From contig NC_088201.1 of NCBI RefSeq assembly GCF_037126465.1, forward strand, positions 124,570,324 through 124,634,323: 64,000 bases of DNA, read 5' to 3'. The position numbers and the translations under genes are program-made. Shown here piece by piece: positions 20,071 through 30,959 of the stretch. The notes below the pieces were generated by a model. It searched no databases and was not told the origin of the DNA. It saw only the letters and a program-made list of their open reading frames with translations. Source of the DNA: Ornithodoros turicata. Taxonomy: Eukaryota; Arthropoda; Arachnida; Ixodida; Argasidae. Each line of letters opens with the position of its first letter. Within the stretch, counting starts at the first letter, position 1.

Positions 20071-20991
20071 CACTCCGAGTAGAAATGGAGTAACGAGGGA
20101 GTAACTTCCAAATTTTACTCCATTTTCACTCCTCTATCAGTGAGATGCTCCCTCTTGCTCTCCGCATTTGCTAGGTAACTCCCTCACTGTAATTAGCTCC
20201 TCCCCATCGATGTCCGAATTTTAATCAAGTTGCGAGTGACAACGCCCTGATTCTCGTGCGGATATTTTAACTCCAGTGCGGACATATAAACACGTGTGGC
20301 ACTGTCCAGCTATTCAGTTGTGGTATCGTCTTGGTTATTTAATCATTAGTTTTGCACTAAGTTCTGTGTTGGTGAGGATTTCACCCTTACGGGAAGACAG
20401 CGAGTAGCAGGTGACCTTCTGACTAGCCAATTTTTGAAATTTGTATTTCGGTGTTTACCGCATTCGAGGAAACTACCCAATGAAGGGCAGCTTCAATGTT
20501 TTCTTTTATAAGTACTTCTTTGGGACTACTCAAATTCCCATCCTCCGGGTAGCCAGTGTGTGGCTTCACACCTCTCCCTCCTCTCTACCAAGAACGCTTC
20601 CCTTTCATGTTGCATCGAGTGGTGTACATTTGTTCGTATGCACACACTCACACACACACAACAAAGGAAACACAAGAAATGCCATGGAAGATTACAGACC
20701 ATGTGCAGAACTTCTGGTGGCCAGAACCCTTTTGATTGTGTTAGCGCGGCACCTGTAACTGGTGTCATAGTTACTCCTTGAGGATGGAGTAGATATGCAA
20801 CACAATTTCCTTTTTTTTTTAGGTAGCAGAATTCGCTTGCGCGAATTCAACCTCCCCTTGTTATTTTACCAACCACCAACCAACTAACCATTTGGAGGGC
20901 ATAAATTTAGCTCCCAAAGTGGGTGTTCTTAGGGACAAGCTACGTACTCCCCTAATGGAGTTGTGACGCCACCATTTTTTTTTTCGCAGTG
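20071..20991. mobile_element. TIR element with TA target duplication
   Basis: Begins CACTCCGAGTAGAAATGGAG and ends, read inverted, CACTGCGAAAAAAAAAATGG, flanked by TA (20069-20070 and 20992-20993). The terminal similarity is about 19 bp with mismatches. Interior open frames have no known domain; it is non-autonomous if real. Confidence 0.55.
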
Positions 20992-20992
20992 T

Positions 20993-22163
20993 AGCCCGAA
21001 AATGTCCATAGCGTCAGGTTTAGGTATAGCGGGGCTTCCGTGGACGGCTGGGCGGCTGACGTACTGCTACCATGCTGCTAAGACAGTAGAGTGCAGAGGG
21101 CCGCCATCTGCCTAAGCAAGTCCTCTGCCACTGGCGCAGGCTCGTCCTCGTGCTTGGTAAGCTTTTAGTGCTTTTCGTGCTGTGGATGAAGACAAGCAAA
21201 ATCGTTCGCAGCCCCTTCACTTATGAGGGGCGTCCTCAAACAAGCCTACGATAGCATACTTTAGTTTGTCTGTGGTAACCACGTTTGGGTGGTCGTGCGC
21301 TTTCATTTTCACACTGCCCTCTTCCGGAAAGCAGGAGGCCCACTTCTGAATTGTCCTCTTGCACGGTGGATGGCGGTGAAATGTCTGCGAGAGCTTTCGC
21401 AGGCTCTTATGCTCTTAGTTGGACGTACAATAGAACAACTTGGGTACGCTCTTCAAGGCTTGGCTATAGCATAGCAGGGAAAAAGTAAATAAACTACACA
21501 CAAGAAAGCAAAAGTAAAGAATAATCAGCGAAAATAATAACGAAAGAACAAGCAGAACGTGTCGGTTGAAGCTATTCAGAATGTTGTGTATTACCCATCT
21601 GTACACTAGAAGGTACATCGTGCTAGTACACTTCATTACACACACACGCGCGCGCGCGCGATACACTATCAACTAAACTATGAGATATGCATAACAGAAC
21701 AACGCATTCCAACGAGCCATCCGCCTTGACCAAGCGGCCCTTATCTGTCAAGCAGCAGATCGTAAAGTGCAGAATGCCGCTCGACAAAGAAATTGTGGGA
21801 GGAGCCAAGGTACTTGCACTCACACTCCTGATGAACAAGTCAGCACACACCCGTTACAGTCAACAACTGCGTCTTTATACTAAATTGTGGCCAGCTTTGT
21901 TTATTAACTACAATTGCAATTAATTATAACGTGTAAAGGTAACAAAAACACAAGGGGATTTACTTACAGTAAGCTGTTGTTTTTCTCACCATTTGCGCAT
22001 TCAGGGAGCAGCACCGGCTACGGTTTATGTACACTGCTTTTCCATGTATGTTGGTCCAGAAGGTGCAATTATTGCTATATGGGAGAATCAATCGCCCCGA
22101 TACAGCAAAGCATGCCACATGACGTGAGAAACCTCCCCTTCATAAGCTCCACCTCTTCAGTGA
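20993..22163. other. No recognised gene; short (CG/CA)n microsatellite
   Basis: Includes a (CA)n(CG)n tract at about 21640-21661. Open frames are short and without domains. Confidence 0.4.
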
Positions 22164-22857
22164 TGTGACGAACCCTTATGTGACGAACCCTATGGGTATA
22201 CGTGACGCCGTATACGTTCGAACAATGCTCAGATGGGGACAGGTACAATGAAAGCCAGACGACAATTTCCTGGTGAGGCGACGGGACGGCGTGCCACCGA
22301 GACTCCGCGTCTGAAAGAAATTGGCGGAACCATCACCTCGAGTGAGTCGACGGAACCCGACGGCGGCGGCACCCAAAACGAATGGAAAATGAGAACCACC
22401 TGGGAGGACAGAGCGAAGGACAAACAAGTGAGTGGTCAGGAAACAAAAGGGACCGAGCTTTCGAGCGAGGAAAAGGACCCTTGAGAGGAGAGAAGAGCGG
22501 CATCCAGCGAACAGTAAAGATCTCTAGACTGGTGTACTCCGAGCCGGCTGTTCGCCAGCCTACTCCGCCGTTGCATCCTCGGTCCCCCGTCAGGAACCAG
22601 CCTTGGCCAACTTCGCCACCACATGTCGACGTTAGCGACAACCTACCTTCGCCAGAGCAAGCAGCCTCGATGAAGCAGTGGTCACGCCGCATCGTAGTGG
22701 TGAGCCCGACGCACATGCGATGTTCATAGATAGGAATTAAACATTTTGTAATTGTTTGTCAGTTCCGTCTCGTCTTTCCTCACCTCAGCGTGGACCCACA
22801 CAGTTCTAGTCGATAGATTTAATCGTGAGCGTGACGCGAGCAGGCGTGCGCATCACA
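22164..22857 (+). repeat. Ty3/gypsy 5' LTR
   Basis: Starts TGTGACGAACCC, repeated 15 bp further on as a short direct repeat, and ends GCGCATCACA. An AATTAAA polyadenylation-type signal lies near 22735. Open frames inside both LTRs are duplicates of non-coding DNA. Confidence 0.93.
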
Positions 22858-22954
22858 TTAAGTGGTGGCAGCGGTGGGATATACACTGTGGATGAAATCG
22901 CTGAGGAAAGTGTGAGATCATTGTACCCTCACACGAGAGGAAAAACGAGACGCT

Positions 22955-23851
22955 ATGGCACAACCCGAGGCTAACCCGGTGGGTGTAGGTGTAGGTGCTG
23001 GTGTGCTAGCGTTAAGCAGCATGGTTCCCACTTTTACCGGGGACTGTATGGGACCAAGTTTGACAGACTTCCTTAACATCCTCGAGCAGGTTGGCCTTAT
23101 GGGAGGTTGGCAAGATAATCAACTCGTAAGAATCGCCAGATGCAAAATGGTAGGCGCGGCATATAACTTCGCGTGGCAGGACGATCAAGTCAGTGCAGCC
23201 AAAACTTTCACTGAATTCAAGGCTTTGGCTAAGAAACGCTTTGACACAGAGCCTGCGCACGTAAAATTGGAGAAATTCACGGGAGCGAGGCAGAACGCAG
23301 GGGAGGACGTGCGTGCATTCGCCGCGAGACTTCGCAACCTAAGAAACGCTACTTTGGCGAGTTACGAAGGTGACCATGCTCAGCAAAAGGCTGAGATTTC
23401 TAAGCAATTACTAAAAGAGCAGTTGCTTACGCGCTTTTTGAAGGGCCTAAGGGATCCAGTGCGGCGTTTCACCCTTTCGCGTGACCCCGCAAGCTTTGAG
23501 GAGGCCGTAGAGATTGCTGCTAAAGAAGAAATGCACGAACGAACAATAGGCGAATGCCAACCCTCCGTACGCCGCGTCGAAGACACCGAGAGAGACGATG
23601 TCAGGGCGCGACTCGATCGCTTGGAGAAAATGTTCGAGGCGTCCATTTCACTACAGAGCCGCGGGGCGGAACGACGTTGAGCACCTCGGCAAAGACGCGG
23701 AGAGTGTTACGTCTGCGGTAAAGTCGGACACTTTGCTCGGAACTGTCCACAACGATACACCCCGCAGGCAACGGGAAATCCTACGATTGGGATACGTGAA
23801 ACCGCGGAAGGCAACAACACAGATAGGGAGGTCACCCACTCGGGAAACTAG
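22955..23851 (+). pseudogene. Ty3/gypsy gag with one premature stop
   Basis: Gag builds the particle and packages the RNA. The capsid-like part has FKALAKKRF and the FLKGLRDPVRR segment typical of retrotransposon gag. The frame is interrupted by TGA at 23678-23680; in the same frame it continues to a nucleocapsid knuckle CYVCGKVGHFARNC (CX2CX4HX4C) and ends with TAG at 23849-23851. The start ATG at 22955 follows the primer site by about 75 bp. The nonsense codon would remove the knuckle and the frameshift site from the product, so this copy is probably inactive unless read through. Confidence 0.88.
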
Positions 23852-23885
23852 TCGCGTCCCCTTCGGGTGTCCGAGACGAAGGGGA
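23842..23885 (+). promoter_or_regulatory. Predicted gag-pro -1 ribosomal frameshift signal
   Basis: The heptamer GGGAAAC (23842-23848) sits exactly in the gag frame as G GGA AAC and is followed at once by the gag TAG. Eight bases later a 9-bp perfect stem forms: TCCCCTTCG (23857-23865) with CGAAGGGGA (23877-23885) around an 11-nt loop. The protease frame is -1 relative to gag and open from here. Heptamer, spacing and stem all fit the classical -1 mechanism. Confidence 0.85.
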
Positions 23886-24624
23886 TGAGCAGGAAGTTAT
23901 CGTGAAATTCTGCGGAGAAACAAGTCCCATCATTCAATGCCAGCTCGGGGGCGTCAGAGTAAGGTGTCTAATTGACACAGGATCGAAGGTCAGCCTAGTA
24001 AAAGAATGTGTCCTAGACTGCATAGACAGGAGATGGCGAAGCAAATTCCGCGAGGGCAATGGCGATCGAACGTTGGTCGGCATAACAGGGGATAAGATTG
24101 AAACGGTAGGCTGTTACGAGATCCCTTTCAGAGTTGGTAACCACAGTTTCAATTCCCTGTGTTTTGTATGCACGGAGCAAATTTCGTTTCCTACGGCGGC
24201 CCTGATTGGCCAAGACATCCTTCGCGACCAGGGAGCCGATCTGCTGTTAAGCAGAGGCGTTTTGCAGATGAAAGACGGGGAGGTCCCGATTTTGAATTGG
24301 ACGGCGCATACGTGCGGGGAGATTGTCCCACGTTCGAGCGTGGCGGAAACTGTCGTGAAGGTCCGGCTGGTCGACACCTCCTCTTTACCGCCCATGAGCG
24401 AGTCGCTCCTGACAGCGAGAGTCGCCATGCCAGGGATGGCAGGTCGGGTGGCGGTTGTGGAGACGTCCGATGTGGAAATAGAGGCCGGCGCATGGGTCGC
24501 GACAGGGATAGTAAAGATACGCAAAGACGGTACGATTCCCATACGAGTAGCCAACACTACCTTACAAGAGAAAACTTCCGCGAAAAAAGGTAGTGGGAAG
24601 ACTTGTCGACGTCGAGATTGGTGA
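23852..24624 (+). CDS. Ty3/gypsy protease domain (pro)
   Basis: Lies in the -1 frame relative to gag and is entered through the frameshift site rather than at its first ATG (23902). The aspartic protease active site is CLIDTGSKVSLV at about 23970, with the partner ALIGQDIL near 24205. It processes gag-pol polyproteins. The frame ends at 24624, but pol continues in the +1 frame from about 24585. The switch falls at an A6 run (GCGAAAAAAGG), so a single inserted base is the simplest cause; a programmed shift at this point would have to be +1. Confidence 0.85.
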
Positions 24625-27592
24625 GATATCGACTCCCTTACGTTCAGACTGCAACGCGGTTAACGCGGTAGACGTCGCTGCAAAGTTTGATTTGGGGCAC
24701 GTCGTCGGAACGGAGCGGGAATGCCTGACTGAACTAATTAAAACCTACGGGGATGTATTTTCGTGGGGCAGTACAGATACCGGTCACTGCAAAGCGGTAA
24801 AACATCGGATACCGACAGAGGATGCCCGACTGGTATTCCGTAGGGCGTACCGCATACCCTATGCCAAGCGTGAGGAAATGGAAAGACAAGTAAACGAGCT
24901 GCTGGAGGGCGACGTGATCGAACACTCCACTTCACCATGGGGAGCTCCTGCGCTGCTCGTACAAAAATCAGACGGTTCTTATCGCTTTGTCGTTGATTTC
25001 AGAGACCTAAACAAGGTTACAAGGGTGGATCCATACCCACTTCCCAATATCCAGGAAACTCTAGCGCAATTGAGGAACGCTAAATATTTCACGGTGGTGG
25101 ACATGGCGTCCGGATATTGGCAAATTGATATGGACGAACGGGACAAGGAAAAAACGGCCTTCAACACCCCATCCGGTCACTATCAGTGGAAGCGAATGCC
25201 TATGGGATTAGTTAACAGTGCATCAGTATGGCAGGGAACAGCTGATGTAGTGCTTGCAGGCTTACTCGGAAAATCTTGTTACATTTATCTCGACGACATA
25301 ATTATATACAGCGGTTCGTTTGAGAAGCACTTGGAGGATGTAGAAGCGATTTTTGGTCGATTGAGGTCCTCGGGACTAAAACTGAAGCCTTCCAAGTGCC
25401 CGTTTTTGAAACAGGAGGTTAAATATTTGGGCCACATAGTATCAGCAGAGGGGGTCCGACCCGACCCTGACAAGGTGGAGTGTGTCAGAAACTTTCCAAC
25501 ACCTACCGATAAAACCACGGTGAGGCAGTTTCTTGGTTTACTTACCTATTATCGCCGGCATATTGCAGAATTTGCGGCGACCGCTCGCCCGCTAACGCAG
25601 CTGACGACAAAGAGACCATTCTTTTGGGGGACAGAAGCTCAGGACGCGTTTGACCGCCTCAAGCAAAAGCTGTTCGAAGCACCCGTTCTAAAATTTCCAG
25701 ATTTTTCCATGCCATTTTCATTGACAACGGACGCTTCAAAGTACGCAGTAGGGGCTATCCTCTCTCAGGTTTCTGAGGGCGTAGAGCACCCAGTTGCGTA
25801 CGCAAGTCGGCAGCTAAATGAAGCTGAGCAAAAATACGGAGCGACCGAACAAGAATGTTTGGCCGTCGTGTGGGCAGTTCGTCATTTCTGTTGCTATCTG
25901 TACGGGCGCCATTTTACCATAATTACGGACTGCCAACCCCTCAAATGCTTAATGAGCGCGCGTGACCCTAACTCGAGACTTGCTCGCTGGAATCTCCTAC
26001 TGCAGGAGTACGAATTCGAAATCGTCCACAGAGCAGGCAAAAAGAACCAGAACGCGGACGCGTTAAGTCGAGCCATTGTCCGTCAAGCGGACATATTCAT
26101 CCCCACTGCGGAGCAAATGCACCTGAAGGAGGAACAAAGAAAAGACGGGGGGCTACGGCCGATTATCGACGTGTGTGAGTCGTCACCTAGCAAAACATCC
26201 GGAAAATTTTGTCTTGACCAAGGAGGGGTTCTTCGGAAAATAGACCCTGCTGGCAAATCGGAAGGTCGTCTAGTCGCGCCGAGGTCAATGGTGGGGGAGC
26301 TGCTGCGGTTATATCACGATGCTCCTTATGCAGCGCACCCGGGGGTAAAGAAGATGATACGGAAGGTTCAGAAACAGTATTTCTGGTCTGGAATGAGGGG
26401 TGACATTGCGAGGTATTGTCGCGCTTGCGAATCGTGCAGTTTAAGGAAGGACCCGAAAAACCAAAAACGCGCTCCGATGCAGGTATTTGGGGAGGTGCGG
26501 TACCCCTTTGAGCGAGCAGCCATGGACATCGTGGGTCCCCTACCAGTGACCACATCTGGAAATAAGTACATCTTGGTCTTTGTTGACCACCTGACCCGTT
26601 ATGCAGAAGCTTTCCCCATGGTCGACCAGAAGGCCGAAACAGTGGCCAGAGTATTTGTGGAAGGCATTATTCTGCGACATGGAGTGATCCGGCAGCTGCT
26701 CACAGACCAGGGCACAAATTTCACGGGGCGGCTGATGAACGAAATATACTCACTGCTGGGTGTAAGGAAACTGCAGAGAACCGCTTATCACCCAGAGTGC
26801 AACGGTGCAGTTGAGCGTTTGAACCAAACGCTCGTTAAAATGTTGTCTCATTACGTGTCCCATGACCAAAGATATTGGGACCTTTGGCTTCCATTTGCTC
26901 TTTTTGCGTACAATTCAGCCATTCATGAGGGAATGAAGGAGAGCCCGTACTTCTTGTTGCACGGTAGAGAAGCAGTGGTGCCTGACGTCGCTTACGAGTC
27001 AACTCGAGTTCATTACGGTACACTAGAGAACTACCGAGCGGGGTTGATACAGCGTCTGTCAATCGCACATAAAATTGCGGCGTCGTGTCTCACGGACGCT
27101 TCGAGAACAAGGAAGGAGAGACACGATAAGGGGGCGAGGAACGTGGGCTACCAGCTGGGCGATCGCGTGTACCTGCGGGTGGAAGCCGTTGCGCCGGGCG
27201 TAAGTGGGAAATTGGCACCAAAATGGACCGGTTCACATCGCGTGATCGAAAAGTGTTCCGACGTGACATTCAAAATCCGAGATGTCAGGCGGGGTGACGA
27301 TAAAGTTGTACATGCGAACAGGATGAAGCCCGCACACGATCCATTTAATGACCCACAATGGAGTAACAACGCTGCAGCAGAAAACAGTCCTCCCCAGCGC
27401 TCTTACCAGGTTCCCTCTAGTGGCAATGGTGTTACTCCCCTTGAAATAGCCCCTGATATACTAACGCAGGCTCTTTTAGAAGAAGCTTTGATCACAGAGA
27501 CGCAGAATGTCCCTAGAACGGCCCCTATTGTAGTGCCTCCAACTCCGCGATATGCACTTCGGAGCCACGGCCCCGTGCCTGACGCCCCATAA
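24593..27592 (+). CDS. Ty3/gypsy pol: RT, RNase H, integrase
   Basis: An open frame of 999 codons. RT (about residues 90-270) shows FVVDFRDLNKVT, YPLPNIQETLAQL, FNTPSGHYQWKRMPMGLVNS and YIYLDDIIIYS. RNase H follows with TTDASKYAVGAIL, ATEQECLAVVWAV and TDCQPL. The integrase has the zinc-binding HDAPYAAHPG...CRACESC, then the catalytic series MDIVGPLPV, LTDQGTNFTG and NGAVERLNQTL. A GDRVYLRV-type C-terminal region comes next, with no chromodomain recognised. All catalytic residues checked by eye are present. The nominal GTG start is arbitrary, because the product is made as a fusion with protease. Confidence 0.92.
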   Translation: MGRLVDVEIGEISTPLRSDCNAVNAVDVAAKFDLGHVVGTERECLTELIKTYGDVFSWGSTDTGHCKAVKHRIPTEDARLVFRRAYRIPYAKREEMERQVNELLEGDVIEHSTSPWGAPALLVQKSDGSYRFVVDFRDLNKVTRVDPYPLPNIQETLAQLRNAKYFTVVDMASGYWQIDMDERDKEKTAFNTPSGHYQWKRMPMGLVNSASVWQGTADVVLAGLLGKSCYIYLDDIIIYSGSFEKHLEDVEAIFGRLRSSGLKLKPSKCPFLKQEVKYLGHIVSAEGVRPDPDKVECVRNFPTPTDKTTVRQFLGLLTYYRRHIAEFAATARPLTQLTTKRPFFWGTEAQDAFDRLKQKLFEAPVLKFPDFSMPFSLTTDASKYAVGAILSQVSEGVEHPVAYASRQLNEAEQKYGATEQECLAVVWAVRHFCCYLYGRHFTIITDCQPLKCLMSARDPNSRLARWNLLLQEYEFEIVHRAGKKNQNADALSRAIVRQADIFIPTAEQMHLKEEQRKDGGLRPIIDVCESSPSKTSGKFCLDQGGVLRKIDPAGKSEGRLVAPRSMVGELLRLYHDAPYAAHPGVKKMIRKVQKQYFWSGMRGDIARYCRACESCSLRKDPKNQKRAPMQVFGEVRYPFERAAMDIVGPLPVTTSGNKYILVFVDHLTRYAEAFPMVDQKAETVARVFVEGIILRHGVIRQLLTDQGTNFTGRLMNEIYSLLGVRKLQRTAYHPECNGAVERLNQTLVKMLSHYVSHDQRYWDLWLPFALFAYNSAIHEGMKESPYFLLHGREAVVPDVAYESTRVHYGTLENYRAGLIQRLSIAHKIAASCLTDASRTRKERHDKGARNVGYQLGDRVYLRVEAVAPGVSGKLAPKWTGSHRVIEKCSDVTFKIRDVRRGDDKVVHANRMKPAHDPFNDPQWSNNAAAENSPPQRSYQVPSSGNGVTPLEIAPDILTQALLEEALITETQNVPRTAPIVVPPTPRYALRSHGPVPDAP

Positions 27593-27931
27593 CGGTCAAT
27601 CTGATGGAGGTACGGGAACGGAACAGCGCAACTTACTGTACGTCATTTGAGTTGTGTTTAGTATGTATGATATGAGTTGTATTCTGCCATTGGTCAGTAG
27701 TGCTACTGTGTGCTATTCTAGATAGTTCTAGCGATCAGACCGGGAAATCCACACGGTTGCGTCATAGTTGTATAGTTAAGAGTGGCATTGCACTCAAAAG
27801 AAACATCGCAGATGCGTACGGGAAGCTACAGGTGTGCTCGAATTATGTGATGAACTTTGTGGCGTGAACATAGTGTGGTGGAAAACGAATTTTGTCTGTT
27901 ACAACAAAATTCTTCTCTGAGAGTGAGCGGA

Positions 27932-28625
27932 TGTGACGAACCCTTATGTGACGAACCCTATGGGTATACGTGACGCCGTATACGTTCGAACAATGCTCAG
28001 ATGGGGACAGGTACAATGAAAGCCAGACGACAATTTCCTGGTGAGGCGACGGGACGGCGTGCCACCGAGACTCCGCGTCTGAAAGAAATTGGCGGAACCA
28101 TCACCTCGAGTGAGTCTACGGAACCCGACGGCGGCGGCACCCAAAACGAATGGAAAATGAGAACCACCTGGGAGGACAGAGCGAAGGACAAACAAGTGGG
28201 TGGCCAGGAAACAAAAGAGACTGAGCTTTCGAGCGAGGAAAGGGACCCTTGAGAGGAGAGAAGAGCGGCATCCAGCGAACAGTAAAGATCTCCAGACTGG
28301 TGTGCTCCGAGCCGGCTGTTCGCCAGCCTACTCCGCCGTTGCATCCTCGGTCCCCCGTCAGGAACCAGCCTGGGCCAGCTTCGCCACCACATGTCGACGT
28401 TAGCGACAACCTACCTTCGCCAGAGCAAGCAGCCTCGATGAAGCAGTGGTCACGCCGCATCGTAGTGGTGAGCCCGACGCACATGCGATGTTCATAGATA
28501 GGAATTAAACATTTTATAATTGTTTGTCAGTTCCGTCTCGTCTTTCCTCACCTCAGCGTGGACCCACACAGTTCTAGTCGATAGATTTAATCGTGAGCGT
28601 GACGCGAGCAGGCGTGCGCATCACA
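27932..28625 (+). repeat. Ty3/gypsy 3' LTR
   Basis: Same length as the 5' LTR with about 11 substitutions. Preceded by GAGAGTGAGCGG. Followed by GTGGTTTGC. Confidence 0.93.
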
Positions 28626-28840
28626 GTGGTTTGCAGAAAGGTGCAATACCTCCTTAGAAGCGTTTCGTAAATGGCATTGCTCAGTGTTGAGATGCATCGA
28701 CTCACCGCCAAGTGAAGGGCAAGGACTTTCACTGGTGGACGGCCAATGCTTCTCTGGTAAGTGTCAGTGGCTCCGAGGGATCTTTGAAAATGCGTCACAT
28801 TGGTCACATCTCTTGCCCGTGGTGCACGTTTTGAAACTGC
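28626..28840. other. Short host segment between two LTR elements
   Basis: About 215 bp separate the gypsy element from TRIM-2. The same host sequence continues after TRIM-2 at 29971. No gene recognised. Confidence 0.5.
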
Positions 28841-28997
28841 TGTAGCGGCCGGTGGACAACGACGATGGCCACGCGCCTGGAGCACCTGCCTCAGTTCCAC
28901 CGGCGCGGCCATGGAGATAGGCCACCGTCATCGCCTCTCCGTGGCATACCATCATCGCCGGTCGGGGCTCATGTAGAGGAACTCCACCTCCTCTACA
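28841..28997 (+). repeat. TRIM-2 5' LTR
   Basis: TGTAGCGGCCGG ... CTCTACA, 157 bp, preceded by CTGC. Confidence 0.9.
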
Positions 28998-29809
28998 TTT
29001 GGTGACCCGAACTATGAACACCATGTTCGGCGTAATTCGGTCCTTTTACCATCCCAAATTTGGCAACCTTCCCGCAAGTCCAGCACCGACGGCACGCTGC
29101 CGCGCAGTCTGGAAGCTCTCATTTCCTGTCCGACGCTACAATGGACCGCTATGGTAGCTCTGTGATACGGCAACCGATGGAACCTGATGCTCTCCACGTA
29201 TCCTCAACCTCACCTGTCCAGACCCACTGGCACGACTTTCATCCGTCCTCAACATCCTCTTCTCGTTCCCGAATGGCTTCCTGGGCTCGGCAAGCAGACT
29301 GCTGCATACCGACTTACTGACTCCCTCCTACAAAGCACGACCAATCGGCACACACGCGCCTCACAGCTTCATCAACCATCACTTCTGCCCGATGTTCACC
29401 GCACCCCGGCGCTCCTTCACTGCCGGCCGCGACACTCGAGCCTCGCGCTCACCTGCCGGTCGCGCAGTCGCGGCAGCCGACGCCACGGCACGCCTCAGCC
29501 GGCGTCTCGGCATCTCTCAACGGCTCGCACAGCCTCCCCCTCTCCCCCTCTGGGACTCTCAGAGCTTCAACTCCCGTGCCGGTAGCGGCACCCCAGGACC
29601 TCCACTTCCCCAGCGCCTCACACTTTTCCTCCCTCTTCTCGGGCTACCGGATGTGATTACTCATCAGCTGTGATGCTTCGCCACTGCCTGCCGTGCCATC
29701 ATCGTGTTCAACCGTGCATGCTAACCACGGTCGCCCTCGCTGCCCTCCTCCAGTGAAGTCGCGGACATCATCTGCTTTATCGCCGCTCCGCGTCTGAGGG
29801 GGGGAGTGA

Positions 29810-29966
29810 TGTAGCGGCCGGTGGACAACGACGATGGCCACGCGCCTGGAGCACCTGCCTCAGTTCCACCGGCGCGGCCATGGAGATAGGCCACCGTCAT
29901 CGCCTCTCCGTGGCATACCATCATCGCCGGTCGGGGCTCATGTAGAGGAACTCCACCTCCTCTACA
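29810..29966 (+). repeat. TRIM-2 3' LTR
   Basis: Same sequence as the 5' LTR as far as can be read, followed by CTGC. The first base may be 29809. Confidence 0.9.
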
Positions 29967-29970
29967 CTGC

Positions 29971-30959
29971 AATGGGACAGCAATGTCAGGTGCGTAGGCA
30001 ACGCCTAGGAGTAGGTTGAACCCGAAACCCTCATCCTTGCGTACCAGCTTGCCGCTACTCCGCCCCTCCAAACCTAAACATTTTCTGAGTTTGGTACAAA
30101 CACTAGTATAATAGAAGCTGTAAAAAAGCTCAATGATTTTTCTCAGTCTCGACGATGAGCGCTGTTCGCCTCGATATTCTTGGCGGCGGGACATCCCTCA
30201 GTTCGTGGCAAAGGCAAAACGCTGCATCTTTCGGGATCCGGAAGAGTTAAGAAACTGCTCCCCCCCCCCCCCCACACACACACACTGTGGGACAATGAAT
30301 CTTCCCGCAACCGGAACGCATGCTGCCGCCTCATACTTCGAGCAGCAACAACAGCAGAATGTACGTTAGAAAAATAAGCCATCCTTCTCAACACAACGAG
30401 GGCACATTCTAAGGACGCGAAGAGGATGTCGCCAAAAGCACAATCAGATGTCCATACGATATCCAGGATTGTCCGACTGACATACTACTGGACATCACCC
30501 GCCGCTATGCATCACCGTGCTGCTATTGCAGAAACCTGGGACCTCATTTTGGCAGTTATGGGGGCGTACTCCATCCTATTTTCAGTATCGTTTTCAGGAC
30601 ATTCCAGGACTTTAATGCCAGTACGCTCCCTCCTCACAGTACAAAAATTCGGATTGGTATGAAATTGGTATGAAAGCATACCACATCGCCATCAGCATGA
30701 TCAGACCTACCGTTCTGGCGCTTTCGTCTGCTAACTGCGTGTCGATTATCGCTCTCGGACCTTGTTCGTCAACCTGTTTCCCCTTAACTTTTTGCGTGTC
30801 TTATATTGTATAATACTTCCTATTGAGTTTGTTATTTGTGTAATACGTGCGCATAATCGTTAACTAAGTGTTTTCCAGCGTAGCTTATTTTGTTCAGTGT
30901 ATATACCGCGTTTCCTTTGTTCAGTGTACATATAGTGTTATGTTTCGTTTGGGTTTGAT
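29971..30959. other. No recognised gene
   Basis: Contains a C run with (CA)n at about 30262-30287 and several short frames without domains. The right end leads into the Harbinger relic. Confidence 0.4.

Larger units (their letters stand above)
22164..28625 (+). mobile_element. Nearly complete Ty3/gypsy retrotransposon
   Basis: Two 694-bp LTRs enclose gag, pro and pol. By eye the LTRs differ at about 11 positions (about 1.6%), suggesting a recent insertion. After the 5' LTR lies TTAAGTGGTGGCAGCGGTGGG, a primer-binding region; a purine-rich tract precedes the 3' LTR. A 4-bp duplication AGTG is seen if the LTR borders are shifted by one base from TG...CA. Gag and pro are joined by a predicted -1 frameshift. 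Defects are few: one TGA in gag and one single-base frameshift between pro and RT. No env-like gene lies between integrase and the 3' LTR. Confidence 0.93.
28841..29966 (+). mobile_element. TRIM-2: miniature LTR retrotransposon with apparently identical LTRs
   Basis: LTRs at 28841-28997 and about 29810-29966 (157 bp) show no difference by eye. TTTGGTGACCCGAAC follows the 5' LTR, and a GAGGGGGGGAGTGA polypurine tract precedes the 3' LTR. The duplication CTGC flanks it at 28837-28840 and 29967-29970. The 0.8-kb interior has only short open frames without retroviral domains. It belongs to the same family as TRIM-1 (shared LTR 3' half, primer site and leader) but has a different LTR 5' half. It must be mobilised by proteins from another element. 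Identical LTRs imply very recent insertion. Confidence 0.9.

Noticed and set aside
22176..22729. Frames inside the gypsy LTR, repeated at 27944-28497
   Set aside because: Repetition comes from the LTR pair; no known LTR-encoded product and the frames are interrupted by LTR differences.
29060..29673. Overlapping frames in the TRIM-2 interior
   Set aside because: Pro/Arg/Ser-rich composition from GC-rich DNA; no gag or pol motif.
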